DNA from: Corythucha ciliata
Taxonomy: Eukaryota; Arthropoda; Insecta; Hemiptera; Tingidae
Reading direction: 5' to 3'
NCBI GenBank assembly: GCA_038030265.1
Contig: CM075941.1
Span: forward strand, 16,554,001 to 16,618,000
DNA: 64,000 bases
Position numbers and translations under genes: made by a program. The notes beneath the pieces are model-generated. The model was not told the DNA's origin and made no database searches. It saw nothing but the letters and a program-made list of their open reading frames with translations. Shown piece by piece: positions 24,456 to 35,279 of the stretch (position 1 is its first letter; every line of letters begins with the position of its first letter).

Positions 24456-27400
24456 CATTGGCCAGCAGTCGAATGACACTTCAGCATCTCTATGGCCTGC
24501 GGCATGGTATGGCGGTGGGTTGAATCCAGTACACACACATAGTCCCGTGTGTTCACAGTTCCGCTCTAACATCCCCCCCCCCACCATCACTCCATAAGAG
24601 CATAACAGAGCCAGTTTTGAGAGCAATAATCTGACAATGAGTTGTGCCTGCGCTCAGCTCCCTAAAAAATACAACGAATTTCATACCATTAAAGTCAAAA
24701 TGTCTAGGGGGGTTATACTGTAAATTTCAAAGTTTACGTGTCGTAAAATGGAAGAAGGGTGAGGGGAGGTACTTCTTTGCCATGGTTTTTACGATACCTA
24801 TTGAATTAAACTGCGGAATTTTCAAGCGAGAATGTGTGGTCCCCAAGAAAAAATAATAAATTCTTAACAAATGTGTGAAAAAACCAAGGCAAAGGGGTAC
24901 GTCCTCTTCCTCTCCTTCCCAGTTACGACACGTAAACTTTGAAAGATACAGAATCACCTCCCAGAGAGTTGGCTTATTTCAAATTAATCAGCAATTTCGA
25001 GAGACTGAAGGCTCCTTTTAAAAACAAAATTTTGCTGGGTTGATGGGTTTTGGCTGTTCAAGACAGCAATTCATACGGATGAGCACTTTCCAAGTCCAAA
25101 TGCCGTGGATTTGGCACTTACTGAACCCAATTTCTGGTTTTGCCTTACTCTAGAACCAGTGCCTCATTTGGCTCTTTAAGAAAGATCAATTCCTTTGAAT
25201 ATTTTAAAGAAAGAGCAATTTTACTATTTTATAAACCAAATTTCGCAGATCAGGCATTTCTCGGATGCACCCTCTGAAAAACCTAATATTACGAGTTTTC
25301 TTGCCAAAGAACGTCATTTCCCCGGTTGCGACTCAGTAAAAATACATTTATGGATTTTGCTCACTGAAAAACCTATTTCGTGGACTCATGTTGCTAGGAA
25401 ATCAATTTCACTGGGTGGAAAATTCAGGGACCGATTTTAGCTGATTTGACTCACTAAAAAACCAATTTTCGGTTCTCGCTGCTCCCTAGCACACCAATTT
25501 TCCTGGTCGTTGCCTAAAAATAAACATTATTCCATATCTGTCTCACTAAAAACATTTTCGATGGTTTTACTGACTAAAAATTCAATTTCTTGGATTTCAC
25601 TCTCTGAAAACCGTAATTCTGTGGATTTTTCTCGCAAAAAAGAAAAACATTCCAAGATCTGGTTCACTCAAAAAATAAATTTCTCGAATTTCGCTCATTG
25701 AAACCCCAATTCTACGGATTTTTCTTGCTAGCAAACCAATTTCATGCGGTGACCAAATTCATAGGCCGATTTCACGGATTTTGCGCTCTAGAACCCGATT
25801 TTAGGCGGTTTGACTCACTAAAACAACCAATTTCTCTTATTTCGCTCACACAAATGAACAAATTTATCGGGTTTCGCCAATTAAAAGACAATTTTTGCGG
25901 ATTATTCTCAATATAATGAAAACCCATTTTATTGGGGGTCTGGCTCTCTGTAAATCCACTTTCGTGGGCCTGTCTTTCGCGGGTTTCAGTCGCTGAAAAC
26001 CCATTTTGGCGGGGCTAACGGCTAACTCACAAAAATATATGAGGTATAAATAAATCATATGTTTTCTTGGCGGCCTCATTCAAAAACAAATTTTGTGAAT
26101 TTCGCACACCAATAAAATGACAACTAAAACGCAAATTTTGCCGGTGTTGTTCGCAAAAATTGTTTTTTTGCGTCCTCACCCGAAACTCAATTTCGTAGGA
26201 CTCGTAGGCGTTGGCTTGCTGCAAAAACCCAAATTTCGCGATGATGTCTCTTTCAAAATCGTTACAATTATGTTATGCCCTGTGATAGGCACCCTTTCCC
26301 ATTTGTAAGACCAAGAGCTGGCTACGCGCTTTTTGCGTGGACTGTTTACTTGGCAGTTTACTGGCCTGTGTGAGTTCCAGACGATTCGTTTCAACTATGG
26401 AAGGGTCCTGTTTGTGAGGCTAAATTACCGCAGAATACCGTCTCAGGGGACCGAAATGCTTACTCCAAAAGTATGACTTTCTTGGAAGGAGGGGGGTGTC
26501 AGTTTTAAGACAGAAAATCCGGAATAGATGGCTACAAACGAAGATTTCCAGGAGAGATTTAGTGAAATCCGTATCAGTGCAAATTCAGTTTATGTTGTCC
26601 ATGAATTGACGATTCTCACCTCGTGAATCCCGAATATAAATGCCTGAAAAAAGGCAATGGCACATCTGACATTTTTTTTCAGTGATGCTGCCCTTCCCTA
26701 GATCAACCCCCAGCCCCGCCCGCCATTGGCGCGCCTGGGGCCTGGCTAGAACCGAGGGTTCACTCCTTGAAAGATACAGCTTTACAGGTCCGCACACCCT
26801 CACAATCAACGTTGAATAAACATGTTAAAATGTTTCCTGGACCAAGTTTAATATACGTATATTTTTTTATGATTTTTATTTCTAAAAAAAAAATCCAAAA
26901 ACAATGAAATAACGTCATTATGACGTATTTTTTTAATGTTTTTTTTAAATATTTAAAACTATCTATTCAGAGTTTTTAAAAAATGCAAAAATTATTTCGT
27001 TGCTACCTGGGTCGTCATATTTTGGAGCCATTTCGTGGGTCCACCTCCTTTCAAAAACCAATTGTTGCAGAGTTGGCCCTTAAATATGTACCAATTTAGC
27101 ACGATTGGCTCATCCAAAAAACTAATTTTTCGGGGATTTGGGCTACTCAAAAAGCCAATATGAATGGTTCGGCTTGATAAAAAGTAAACGAGGAATCGGC
27201 CCATTCAAAGCCATTTTTTCAGGGTTTTCTCATGGCGTTAACTAATTGTTAACCATTTTCATGCCATGGGCTCACTGAAAAAACAATTTCGAGGGTCTCG
27301 CAGCATGAAAAACAAAATTTCGCAGTAGAATTGTTTGCTTTCATGACACAGAGCTAGTAAGCTGGCCTTAAATGAAATTTTCTCAGTTGAACAAACGGAT

Positions 27401-27718
27401 TATGGAGCTAAATATTGCCTATCAAAGGTCTTACTGTGTAGACCGACTTATTACAGTCCTGGAACATCTTTAGTGTCGTTGATTAAAACTTCTCGCCTCG
27501 CGAATCGTTCAAGGAATTTCTATCGCCCTCTCCTGACTCAAATACTCAACTCCCCGACCTTCAACTATACCCGCAGGGGTCATCGATAAAATGTCTGTGT
27601 TCCCCGAGTCGCGGAGCAAACGCGATACAGTACAGAAAACAAAAATAAACGCCCGAAATGGGTTTACTCAAATATATCGAAACTGACAACTTTTTCTGTT
27701 GTTTTTCCTTGAAAACAG
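24456..27718. other. Intergenic: foldback element and long AATTTCGCGG array
   Basis: 24725-24944 is an inverted-repeat element listed separately. 25000-26260 is a continuous field of degenerate units built on AATTTCGCGGATTTNGCTCA then CTGAAAAACC, with a period of about 33-36 bp. 27000-27330 continues the same type. 26261-26990 and 27331-27718 show no feature that I can name. The missing 5' exon of the small membrane-protein gene should lie in or before this stretch, but I could not locate it. Confidence 0.55.
24725..24944. mobile_element. 220-bp foldback element
   Basis: The left arm starting tttcaaagtttacgtgtcgt is mirrored at the right by acgacacgtaaactttgaaa, with arms of about 70 bp that include the ccatggtttttac / gtgaaaaaaccaagg phrase. 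The target duplication is not clear. It is non-coding. Confidence 0.7.
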
Positions 27719-28207
27719 GGTCTACAGTAATTGGCATTTACCACGTTGTAAGTACAACAACTCGAAATTCCCCTGCTCAATCTTTAAAATAATGTTTCGT
27801 AGCTTTTAGGGTTTTTTTTTACCGTTGAAAACTTTTATGTGGCCGTTCATCACTTTCATTACAACTTGGAATCAGGACTTGTTCCGGAGAAACAACAGTT
27901 GGTATACTCAATGGAAACAGTGTCGACGATACAGTTTTTTTTCGGGGCTTACCTCTTATGGGGTGCAATCAAGGTACAGTTGATGACTAAATCAAAATAC
28001 ATCGAGTCCCTGTTGTGAGTGTGTACATTTTCAAGGCGAACCGTACGTACGTTTTGTCGGGCCTCATCTTGGATAGCATGTCGCTCGTAATGTCGCTCAC
28101 GGGGATTGCTTTCGCTGTGTCAGCCTGGGTCGCTCTGGGCACTAGGCCTCCTCACCAAGAATTCGTACTGGAAAAGGTGGCCTCCATGTGTAAGTCGTTG
28201 TGACAGC

Positions 28208-28241
<34 letters not shown>

Positions 28242-28395
28242 CTCAATGTCTCATTGTGTCTGTCTTGCAGTCTTGAACGCGTATTTCATGGTAATTGTGT
28301 ACAATTACTACAGACAGCTTCAGACAGTCAATTCCACAAATTCGGAGGATTTGGTCAGATCGAGAGGTCTAGGAGTTGAAGTTGGAAGCTTTTAA
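27719..28395 (+). CDS. Small four-transmembrane protein, 3' part of the gene (first exon not found)
   Basis: Four exons join in frame: 27719-27747, 27803-27973, 28036-28189 and 28271-28395 (stop TAA). All introns are GT..AG with consistent phases: entry 1, then 0, 0 and 1. The translation has four hydrophobic segments: STVIGIYHVLLGFFF, then ETVSTIQFFFGAYLLWGAI, then YVLSGLILDSMSLVMSLTGI running on through a further hydrophobic stretch, and FLNAYFMVIVYNYYRQL near the C-terminus. The last is a typical ending of insect four-TM proteins of the DUF4728/LAPTM-like kind, so a membrane protein is safe while the family is a guess. An AATAAA follows at 28437. The start codon and N-terminus lie upstream and were not identified; the first exon must end in phase 1. 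The gene converges tail to tail with drc1. The 81-nt last intron contains a T32 run. Confidence 0.68.
28210..28241. repeat. T32 homopolymer inside an 81-nt intron
   Basis: An uninterrupted T32 run fills the middle of intron 28190-28270, ahead of the tcttgcag acceptor. It may act as an extended polypyrimidine tract. Its length is expected to vary between individuals and to be error-prone in assembly. Confidence 0.9.
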
Positions 28396-28436
28396 CCTTT
28401 CATTCCGACAGGGCGAATTAAATTTCAAAGCTTGTT

Positions 28437-28442
28437 AATAAA
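28437..28442 (+). promoter_or_regulatory. Poly(A) signal AATAAA of the four-TM gene
   Basis: A canonical AATAAA lies 42 bp behind the stop codon of the plus-strand gene ending at 28395. Confidence 0.6.
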
Positions 28443-29387
28443 ATTAGGTGATCATAAATAGTCCAATTAACATCAAACGTTTTAGTGGTTCATAGAAAAT
28501 AGAAATGTCAGTGGATTATTAGGGGCACTCGAAGGCCTGAAGGCCTCTCTCCTATAACGTTCTGGGTCCGCGCCTAATTTGAGCAAAATGTTCATTTTCC
28601 CATAGCAAACTTGACAAAATTCGCTTACTGTGATTGGTGTTTTGATAGGGTGAAACTGAAACCATTAAAACGACATTTTTTTAACGAGCCGAACAGGGGA
28701 ACCCCACGAGGTCTGGTGGGAACCAACCCAAAACTGTGAAATTCGGTTTTCGAAACGGCCAAACGCGCTAAATTGGTTTCAAGGATAATATGTATTTACA
28801 AGAAAGGATTTTCAAATGATTTCATTGCTAAAATAGATAAAAGTCGCTTAATCGTGATTTGTGGTATTTATGTCTAGAAAAGTTGCACCCAAAGGCCAGA
28901 AGAATGACAAGCAGAATAAGCTGACGACGGAAAAGACGGTTTCCTGTCTGGGAAATTGCAAAATGGTACCTGTTGACCTTGGCGAGTTAGCCCTTTGACT
29001 AATTCCTCCCCACCACTCAACGCTTCTTTGTGACGATTCTTGAGCTTCTCCGAAGCTATTTTTTTACCTCGAGGCACTGATAAATCAGATCCAAAACTAA
29101 CGAGAGACAGGCTGTAATACCCAACGGTAGCCTCTAGCTCTTTGCCGCAATGATCAAGCCCTGTTGATTTAGATTGGAGGGACCAAGATGACCTATTCCC
29201 GTACTCATACTGAATAGTGTCCTACTTTGAGTCGCGGTTGATATCTCAAACACATATATTTTATTAGAAGCTACGAATCTCAACTATTTTGACGCAAGTT
29301 TGTATTTCTCGTTCGCGGAATTGACTTGCCTAACTCCCCCCTGTTCACTTTCATATCCTAACCTGTCTACACTGGAAATCGGTCCCA
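28443..29387. other. Convergent intergenic space
   Basis: About 0.95 kb lies between the tail of the four-TM gene (+) and the drc1 stop codon (-). A minus-strand AATAAA (TTTATT at 29260-29265) lies 120 bp behind the drc1 stop and is its likely poly(A) signal. I see no other element. Confidence 0.55.
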
Positions 29388-32144
29388 TCACTTCATTTTT
29401 TCATCCAATGAGGTCGGAGTCGCCAATTCGCTTCTGGTCGGTTCAGAATTTAAATCTAAGGATGAATACGAGCCGTTGGCTTCTGCTTTCCGGTCGAGGA
29501 ACGCATTGACCCGTTTGGTTATTTCTAGTTGCTGGCCCGTCTACAAAAAAAGAGTTCGGTAATAAGACAATTTTGGTGTTTTTTAACTTGTTTTTTGGTT
29601 GTCACTCACTAATTCTTCTTGATTTGTGTATCCGGATAGCAATTGTCTTAGTTCCGAGTTACTTCTTTTCAGTCTAGCGATATTCTCGTTAATACAGTGT
29701 CTTCCTACAATTCATTGATATTTTGTAATTACTAACAATTCTATTTGTGTTTAATTTCAAAGAGTATACGCTGTAAAATTGTATAGTAGTCCTTAAGTTG
29801 ACCCAGCAGAGCCTTCCACAGCTCTTTTTTGTCCTCAGAAAAAACTTTCGTGTAGTTTTTCCAAAAATCGTCCACCTCTTCAAAACGCAATAAGCGGCAC
29901 AAGGAGTACCGTTTCCGGTTGACAATGTCACTCAATGAGGTGAACTGCTTGCTTTATGAAGGACAATTATTTAAAATATTGACTGACTTTTTGTCTATAC
30001 TATTGAAATTTTACACTCCCAGGTCCTCGTTAAATTTTATGGCGAATTCTTTCAGCGCTTCAGTCACGTCAACCGGTAAAAGGACCGGGCTGTGTCCTTT
30101 CTTTTTACAAGAGGAAACATTCACTGAAATAATCCCCCCCCCCTTCATTTCATTACAGTCGCTCGTAAAAAACGTTAAAAAAATTTTGATTGCCTTGTTT
30201 AGTGGACGACGGAGAATCGGCCGGTCTAGCTTGACTTGTGACTTGGAATTTACCCTGTGTCACTATGATCGGGAGATTCCCAAGGTCCAGTTTCACGCCT
30301 TTCAATGAAAGGAAAAATACAATTTTAGGGCGTTTACATTCTCCCTGGATTTATTTTTATAAACAAACCGAGGACATCGTGTCTATGAATGACTTCTTCT
30401 TTTCTGGGAATTTCATCTTCTCTTAAGATGAGCTCTTCTTCATCAGCCAGCCTATTTAAATGCAGCCTTCAGGTAAAATGGCAGGACATATATTTACGTG
30501 GGAATTGAAAACGTTATTTGTACATTCGGAACTTGATCCGCCCAGAAGTACACTCATCCTTGGTTACGCGGTTCGTCAGCGCGAATTGATTCCCCACTTT
30601 TTCGTTGATAGTATCCAAGACATTTTTCTGTCGGTCCATTTGGTAGTCCTCGTTGGACGCTGATCTTAACCTTGGATAAACGATTTATTTTTCAATCAGA
30701 ACCGAGACGTTTGAAAAAAAAAATAATGGCAGGGGGGTACAGGCTTGGATCTGAAGTAATTTTTGCCGTTTTCCCCGATTCACAAGAGGATCGTAGTTGG
30801 TCCTCCTCACATTGATCGCACCGAACGTAGGGGAGGAAAAATTTTGAAATGTTCTCCATGTCCTGAGGTTCTCGAATGCCGAGAGCCTAATTGACGTCAA
30901 CTCACAATAATTTATGTTTTTATTTATCCCCCCCTCCCTCGAACTGTTGGGTATTACGGCAAATAAACTCGTCATTGTGACTAATGTCTTCTCCTTTTTG
31001 TTCAACGGGGCGACAAGGACTTTAACGAAGTCGTCGATCATGAAATCCGTCTTCTCCTCGATTGAGTCCATGATAAGGCGGAGAAGTTGCCGTTTTTCTT
31101 CTTCTTTCATGCTGGGCAACTGTAGATTTTTGCCGTGCTTCCCTTTCATGCCTGAAAAACACATTCTTTAATGTTCGTGTTTTTGTAGAGCGACTACAAA
31201 ATAAAAAACCTATTAAAGTCTTTTTTCCTTCCGCGTAAGAAGTTAATGATTCTTTTGTCCACATGGTTCTTTTGGGCGTACTCCGGTGGACGCACAAAAG
31301 ATTTGAGTAAATCTTTTCATCAGCAAATGTGATCTTTAAACAAAAACAAAATCATGAAATGTTTGTTTCCTACGAATTTGGTTCTCCATGCGGTGGCTTT
31401 CCCATCGTGCAGGGGCGTAGCCAGATCGGAGCAAAGGCAGGTTTGACCTTGACCTCGCTAATTTGCGACTAATGCGCTCTCGAAAAGTACAATTTCGTAT
31501 AACTTACAACTTCGTGACTATTCTGTAGTCATCCCTGACTATTATTTAGGGCTATTCATCGTGATTTTTTCTAATTCGAGAACTAAGCGGGTTTTCTTAT
31601 TCGCGGAACAGCTAAAATTGAGACTTGTTGACATTGTGTCCGCGAAATTTCCAAACTGTGGAGTTATCTCAATTTTCATCCACGGAACGGCCAAAATTGT
31701 AACTTTTGGAATTCGAGCCACGTAATGACCCAGCTCTTAACGCAGAACAAGCAGAACAGACTCGCTTAACAAGCAGAATTGATCCCAAGCCGAGTTTTTC
31801 CCGAAAATGAACTCAGCAGTTTATTTGTTGCTCTTTGTTTTTTTAATTTTATTCGAATAACAGAAAAGTAGGCGATTTTTTTCTTTATTCAGCCGTGAGA
31901 CTGCCAAATTCGCAGTTTTTTGCCAATTTTATCCGGTGAGCAGCCCAGCTCGCAGTTTTTCTCATTTGTAAGACGCATACGCATTTAACAGTGAACATCG
32001 GTATCATTAGAAGTTTTAGCCGTGAAATAGCAAAACTAACTGGAACTCTATAGGTTTTATCTGCGGAATAGCCAGAATCTAGAATTTTTTGCTTTGGTTT
32101 TTGCTTTGGTTTTTGTTTTCATTTTGTTGTTTTGTGTTGTGTTT

Positions 32145-32181
<37 letters not shown>

Positions 32182-35008
32182 GGTTAGCTCGTGGTTTCTC
32201 TCAACTTCGTCTGCTGAACAACCAGAATTGATCCCAAGTCGAGGCGATCCCGAATCTGAACTCAGCAGTTTTGTTTTCGTTGTTGTTTTTGGTTCTTGTC
32301 CCATTTTATCAGCAGAACAAGAAGTTGCGTTTTTTTTTTTTTTTTTGTTTTTTTTTGTCGTTGCATATTTCAGCCACGATGTGGCCAATTCTCAATTTTG
32401 TCGCCCGAGCCGGCAAACAGCGAAATCGAGCCCAATGCCCGATTTTCCGATATCTGATCCGCGGAAGAGCCCAATTCGCAGTTGCTTTAAATTTTATCCC
32501 CGTAACAGTAAAAAGGCGATTTATTTATTCTCAGCGTGACGCGGCCCAATTCGCACTTTTTTGTGAATATTATCCGCGGGGCAGCACAACACAAATCGCG
32601 GTTTTTTTCATTTTCACGCCCAGAACAGTCAAAATCGAGATTTTGAGAAGTTTTAGTTATGACATGACTAACCGACAAAACAGCAAAACTCCGGATTTCT
32701 CAGGTTTATCTGCCAAACAACCAGAGTAGTGAGTTTTTTTTTCTCTATGGAATTTAAGCCAATGCAATGGCCAAACTCTCGGTCTTTCTCAATTATATAA
32801 ACGAGGTGCAGCGCAACTCGAGGACGTTCTCATGTTATTATGTGGAGCCGCCAAACTTGCTAATTATTTTGATATTTCAGCCACAAAATGCCAAACTCAC
32901 AGATTTTCTCAATTTTGTCGCCCGAGCAGGCAAAACCTAAAGTTTTTAAATTCGGGCCGCAAAATGGCTCAACTTGAGGTTTTTTGCGATTTCGTTTCGC
33001 TGGGTAGCCAAAACTTGCGATTTTTGCCGCTCATGTCATGGTTTTAGTTAGTGGCCGATTTTATAACTGCGGAACAGCCTCACTATGGAACAGGCCACAA
33101 AATGGCAAAACTCGCGAATTTTATCAAATTTATCCACCGATCATCAGCCAAAATTCTGACTTCGCATATTTCATGCGTTTAAAACCACAGAGTTTGCTCA
33201 TTTCTAGGAGCAATTTTGCGGGTCTCACTCCTTACAAAAACTGGACTTTGAAGGAGCCAACCACGCGAAATATGGTCTTTTAATAGCGAAATCCGCGTGA
33301 AGTTGATATTAGAAATAGCCAAGCCAGCGAAATGTCTTCGTGTTAACTTGATGATTACACTGAAGACCGATAATAAAAATGCACTAAAATCGTTAGCTGC
33401 CTACATTTCCGCCTTGAGCTAGCTACGTCCCTGGCCACCGTAGCCCCTCCCCTCACCATCCTTATTTTACCTACCTTGTTGACAAGCTCCTCGATAATCT
33501 TCTGATTACATTCCCATAAATTGAAATATTTACGGTTATTAGTCGCGGCCAATATTGAAATTCTTTCGTCAGCGTCACTGACGCTTTTATGTAACTTTTT
33601 TAAGTCATTCGTCAGCCGGTTGACTTCTTCCAATAGGCGTTGTCGCTCTGACAATGCCAGTTCCTTTGCATCACCCACAAGGCCCTGAAGTCGGCTTATA
33701 ACGCGACGCTGTTGCCACTTGATCATTTGATTTTCTTCGCATCGTTTTTGGAGCATTTGAAAATTACAATTGAGTTTTTCGGCATTGATGAGACAAGTGT
33801 TGCGAATGTGGTCGAGTTGAAGAAGAACGCCCTGTTGGTGGGATGGAGTTTGTGTAGGCTCAATTCATTAAGCAACCCCTACCCTCATCATCATTACGTG
33901 TAACTTGCTCTGAAGATCCAACTTCAATGTCCGGGTCTTCTCGTGTTGTAAAATATACTTCGTGTCCAGTTCCAATTCGTAATTACTCAAAACGTTGTAT
34001 TGTTCCTTAACAAAATCGATTTCCATTGTTTCTTTCTCGTCGGCTATTTTATCCCACTGTTTTCGCCGCTTAGCTAATAAGTCGTTCTCTTCAACGTTGA
34101 TCACATTCTAATGGAAGGCTTTCTGACTCGATCACCTTTTACCCAATTATTAAAAACACAACCTGCAAAAACATGAGTTCTTCCCGATAGCAATCATTCA
34201 TAACGTTGACTTGATCATTCAAGCGATCAATAAGAACGTTCATGAAATCATTCTGTTTCAACAGATTCTGATGGTATTTTAAATCCGCCTCTTTCAGCTT
34301 GGTTTTTAAGTCTTCGATGACGGCGTCTTTTTCCCTGAAATACTCCAGTGATACGTCTAAAAAACTAAAGCCTCGTTAGAGCCATGCTGCCTCCCCCCCC
34401 CCCCTCGGATGGAGCTTGCGACGCCCTCGCCATCACCTTGCTGGATTTCAGTGCCTTCGTGAATTGTCAACGGATCGGTCTCCTGATAAATTTGCTTCCA
34501 TTGGTTGTTGATTTCAATGAACTGACTTTCCGTGTTTTTTAGGAGCTCTTGAATGAAATCGTTCAGTTCGGACTCGAAAATTTGCTGTTTTTTTCGTCTC
34601 TCTAATTCTTTTTTTACGTTTGCCACTTTAATGTTTGTTATCTAGAGATAGTCGTGCCCAAAAATTTAGAAAATTTGTTGGGATGAGCGGGGGAATGGGC
34701 GGGGGCATTAACCGGTCGTCTTCCATCTTCGATTAAGCTAATGATTCGATCCATGCTCTTCTCCATTTGAAGTTCAGCCGCGGTTAGTTTTCTCGGCGGT
34801 GGTGGCCTTTTTTTTTTTTAGCGATTTGATTGGTTAACCATTCAATTAAGACTTTCACTTTGTCCGTTTACTTGGGATTGGCGAAGTCCATTCTTCGGGC
34901 CATTCGAATTCGACGAGCGATTTTCCTAGTCTCGGGGTTTTCCGAATCGAGCATGCCCTCGATGTCCACCTCCTCCCCACAGTCGACCATGTTCAAGTAT
35001 CTGTCCAT
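29388..35008 (-). CDS. drc1: Dynein regulatory complex subunit 1 (DRC1/CCDC164), 16 exons
   Basis: DRC1 is a coiled-coil scaffold of the nexin-dynein regulatory complex in motile axonemes (sperm, and sensory cilia in arthropods). Exons from the 5' end: 34872-35008, 34713-34806, 34437-34641, 34163-34356, 33898-34107, 33475-33831, 31210-31333, 30958-31151, 30741-30886, 30524-30670, 30369-30451, 30254-30298, 30017-30123, 29770-29944, 29610-29704, 29388-29540. All introns are GT..AG and phases agree throughout, giving 821 aa (human is 740). Matching patterns: the N-terminal SENPETRKIARRIRMARR; ITNIKVA; DRLNDQVNVM..CYREEL; INAEKLNCNFQMLQKRCEEN; and the C-terminal region DDFWKNYTKVFS with YYTIL and SELRQLL (NYD-SP28_assoc type, about residues 690-765). 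Intron 1 ends in an A-rich acceptor and exon 12 is only 45 nt, so those joins are the least sure. Intron 6 (2.1 kb) is almost entirely a transposable element. Confidence 0.86.
31410..33433. mobile_element. 2.02-kb hAT-like array element in drc1 intron 6
   Basis: The left end CAGGGGCGTAGCCAGATC is mirrored at the right end by a sequence whose reverse complement is CAGGGACGTAGCTAGCTC. The flanks ccatcgtg (31402-31409) and ccaccgta (33435-33442) agree at 6 of 8 bases with a one-base offset, so the target duplication is imperfect. The interior is a degenerate array of units like CCGCGGAACAGCCAAAATTG then AGATTTTTCTCAATTTTA, interrupted by a GTT microsatellite. Without it, drc1 intron 6 would be about 117 bp, like its neighbours. 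No transposase frame is present. Confidence 0.75.
32146..32181. repeat. (GTT)n microsatellite
   Basis: About 12 GTT units lie within the array element in drc1 intron 6. The poly-valine and poly-threonine open frames across it are artefacts. Confidence 0.9.
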
Positions 35009-35047
35009 TTTTGCTCCCCTCCGCTACGAACAAAACTAAAAAAATGT

Positions 35048-35053
35048 TTTATT
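35048..35053 (-). promoter_or_regulatory. Poly(A) signal of obst-A, 40 bp before the drc1 start codon
   Basis: TTTATT on the plus strand is AATAAA on the gene strand. It is about 230 bp behind the obst-A stop and only 40 bp ahead of the drc1 ATG. The next gene-strand bases contain TTTTTTTAG and then TTCGTAG, either of which could be a splice acceptor. Confidence 0.5.
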
Positions 35054-35279
35054 CAGCTTCAAAGCCAACAATAAAACAGATTTTTGTTAATGAAACGTTT
35101 GTATTTTTAAATAACAATCGATATTTTTGTTGACATTCGTCATGGAAAGGGTCCTTACGTGTAATTTAAGTGGGGGGCAGTCTTGCAATTTAAGAGACAG
35201 TCTCATTCATTTTTTACAATTTTCTTATTATTTTACCTCGACATTGTCTCTTTCGTCAATTTCACGCCTTTCCTCCTTT

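Noticed and set aside
25000..26260. Regularly spaced short repeats considered as a CRISPR array
   Set aside because: Units are diverged throughout with no constant repeat or unique spacers, and the window is animal DNA with spliced genes.
27590..27677. ATG TCT GTG... as the first exon of the four-TM gene
   Set aside because: The only donor-like site there is phase 0, while the next exon needs phase 1, and the peptide is not signal- or membrane-like.
32132..32539. Open frames with poly-Val or poly-Thr runs
   Set aside because: They are translations of the GTT microsatellite and its surrounding degenerate array inside a transposable element.
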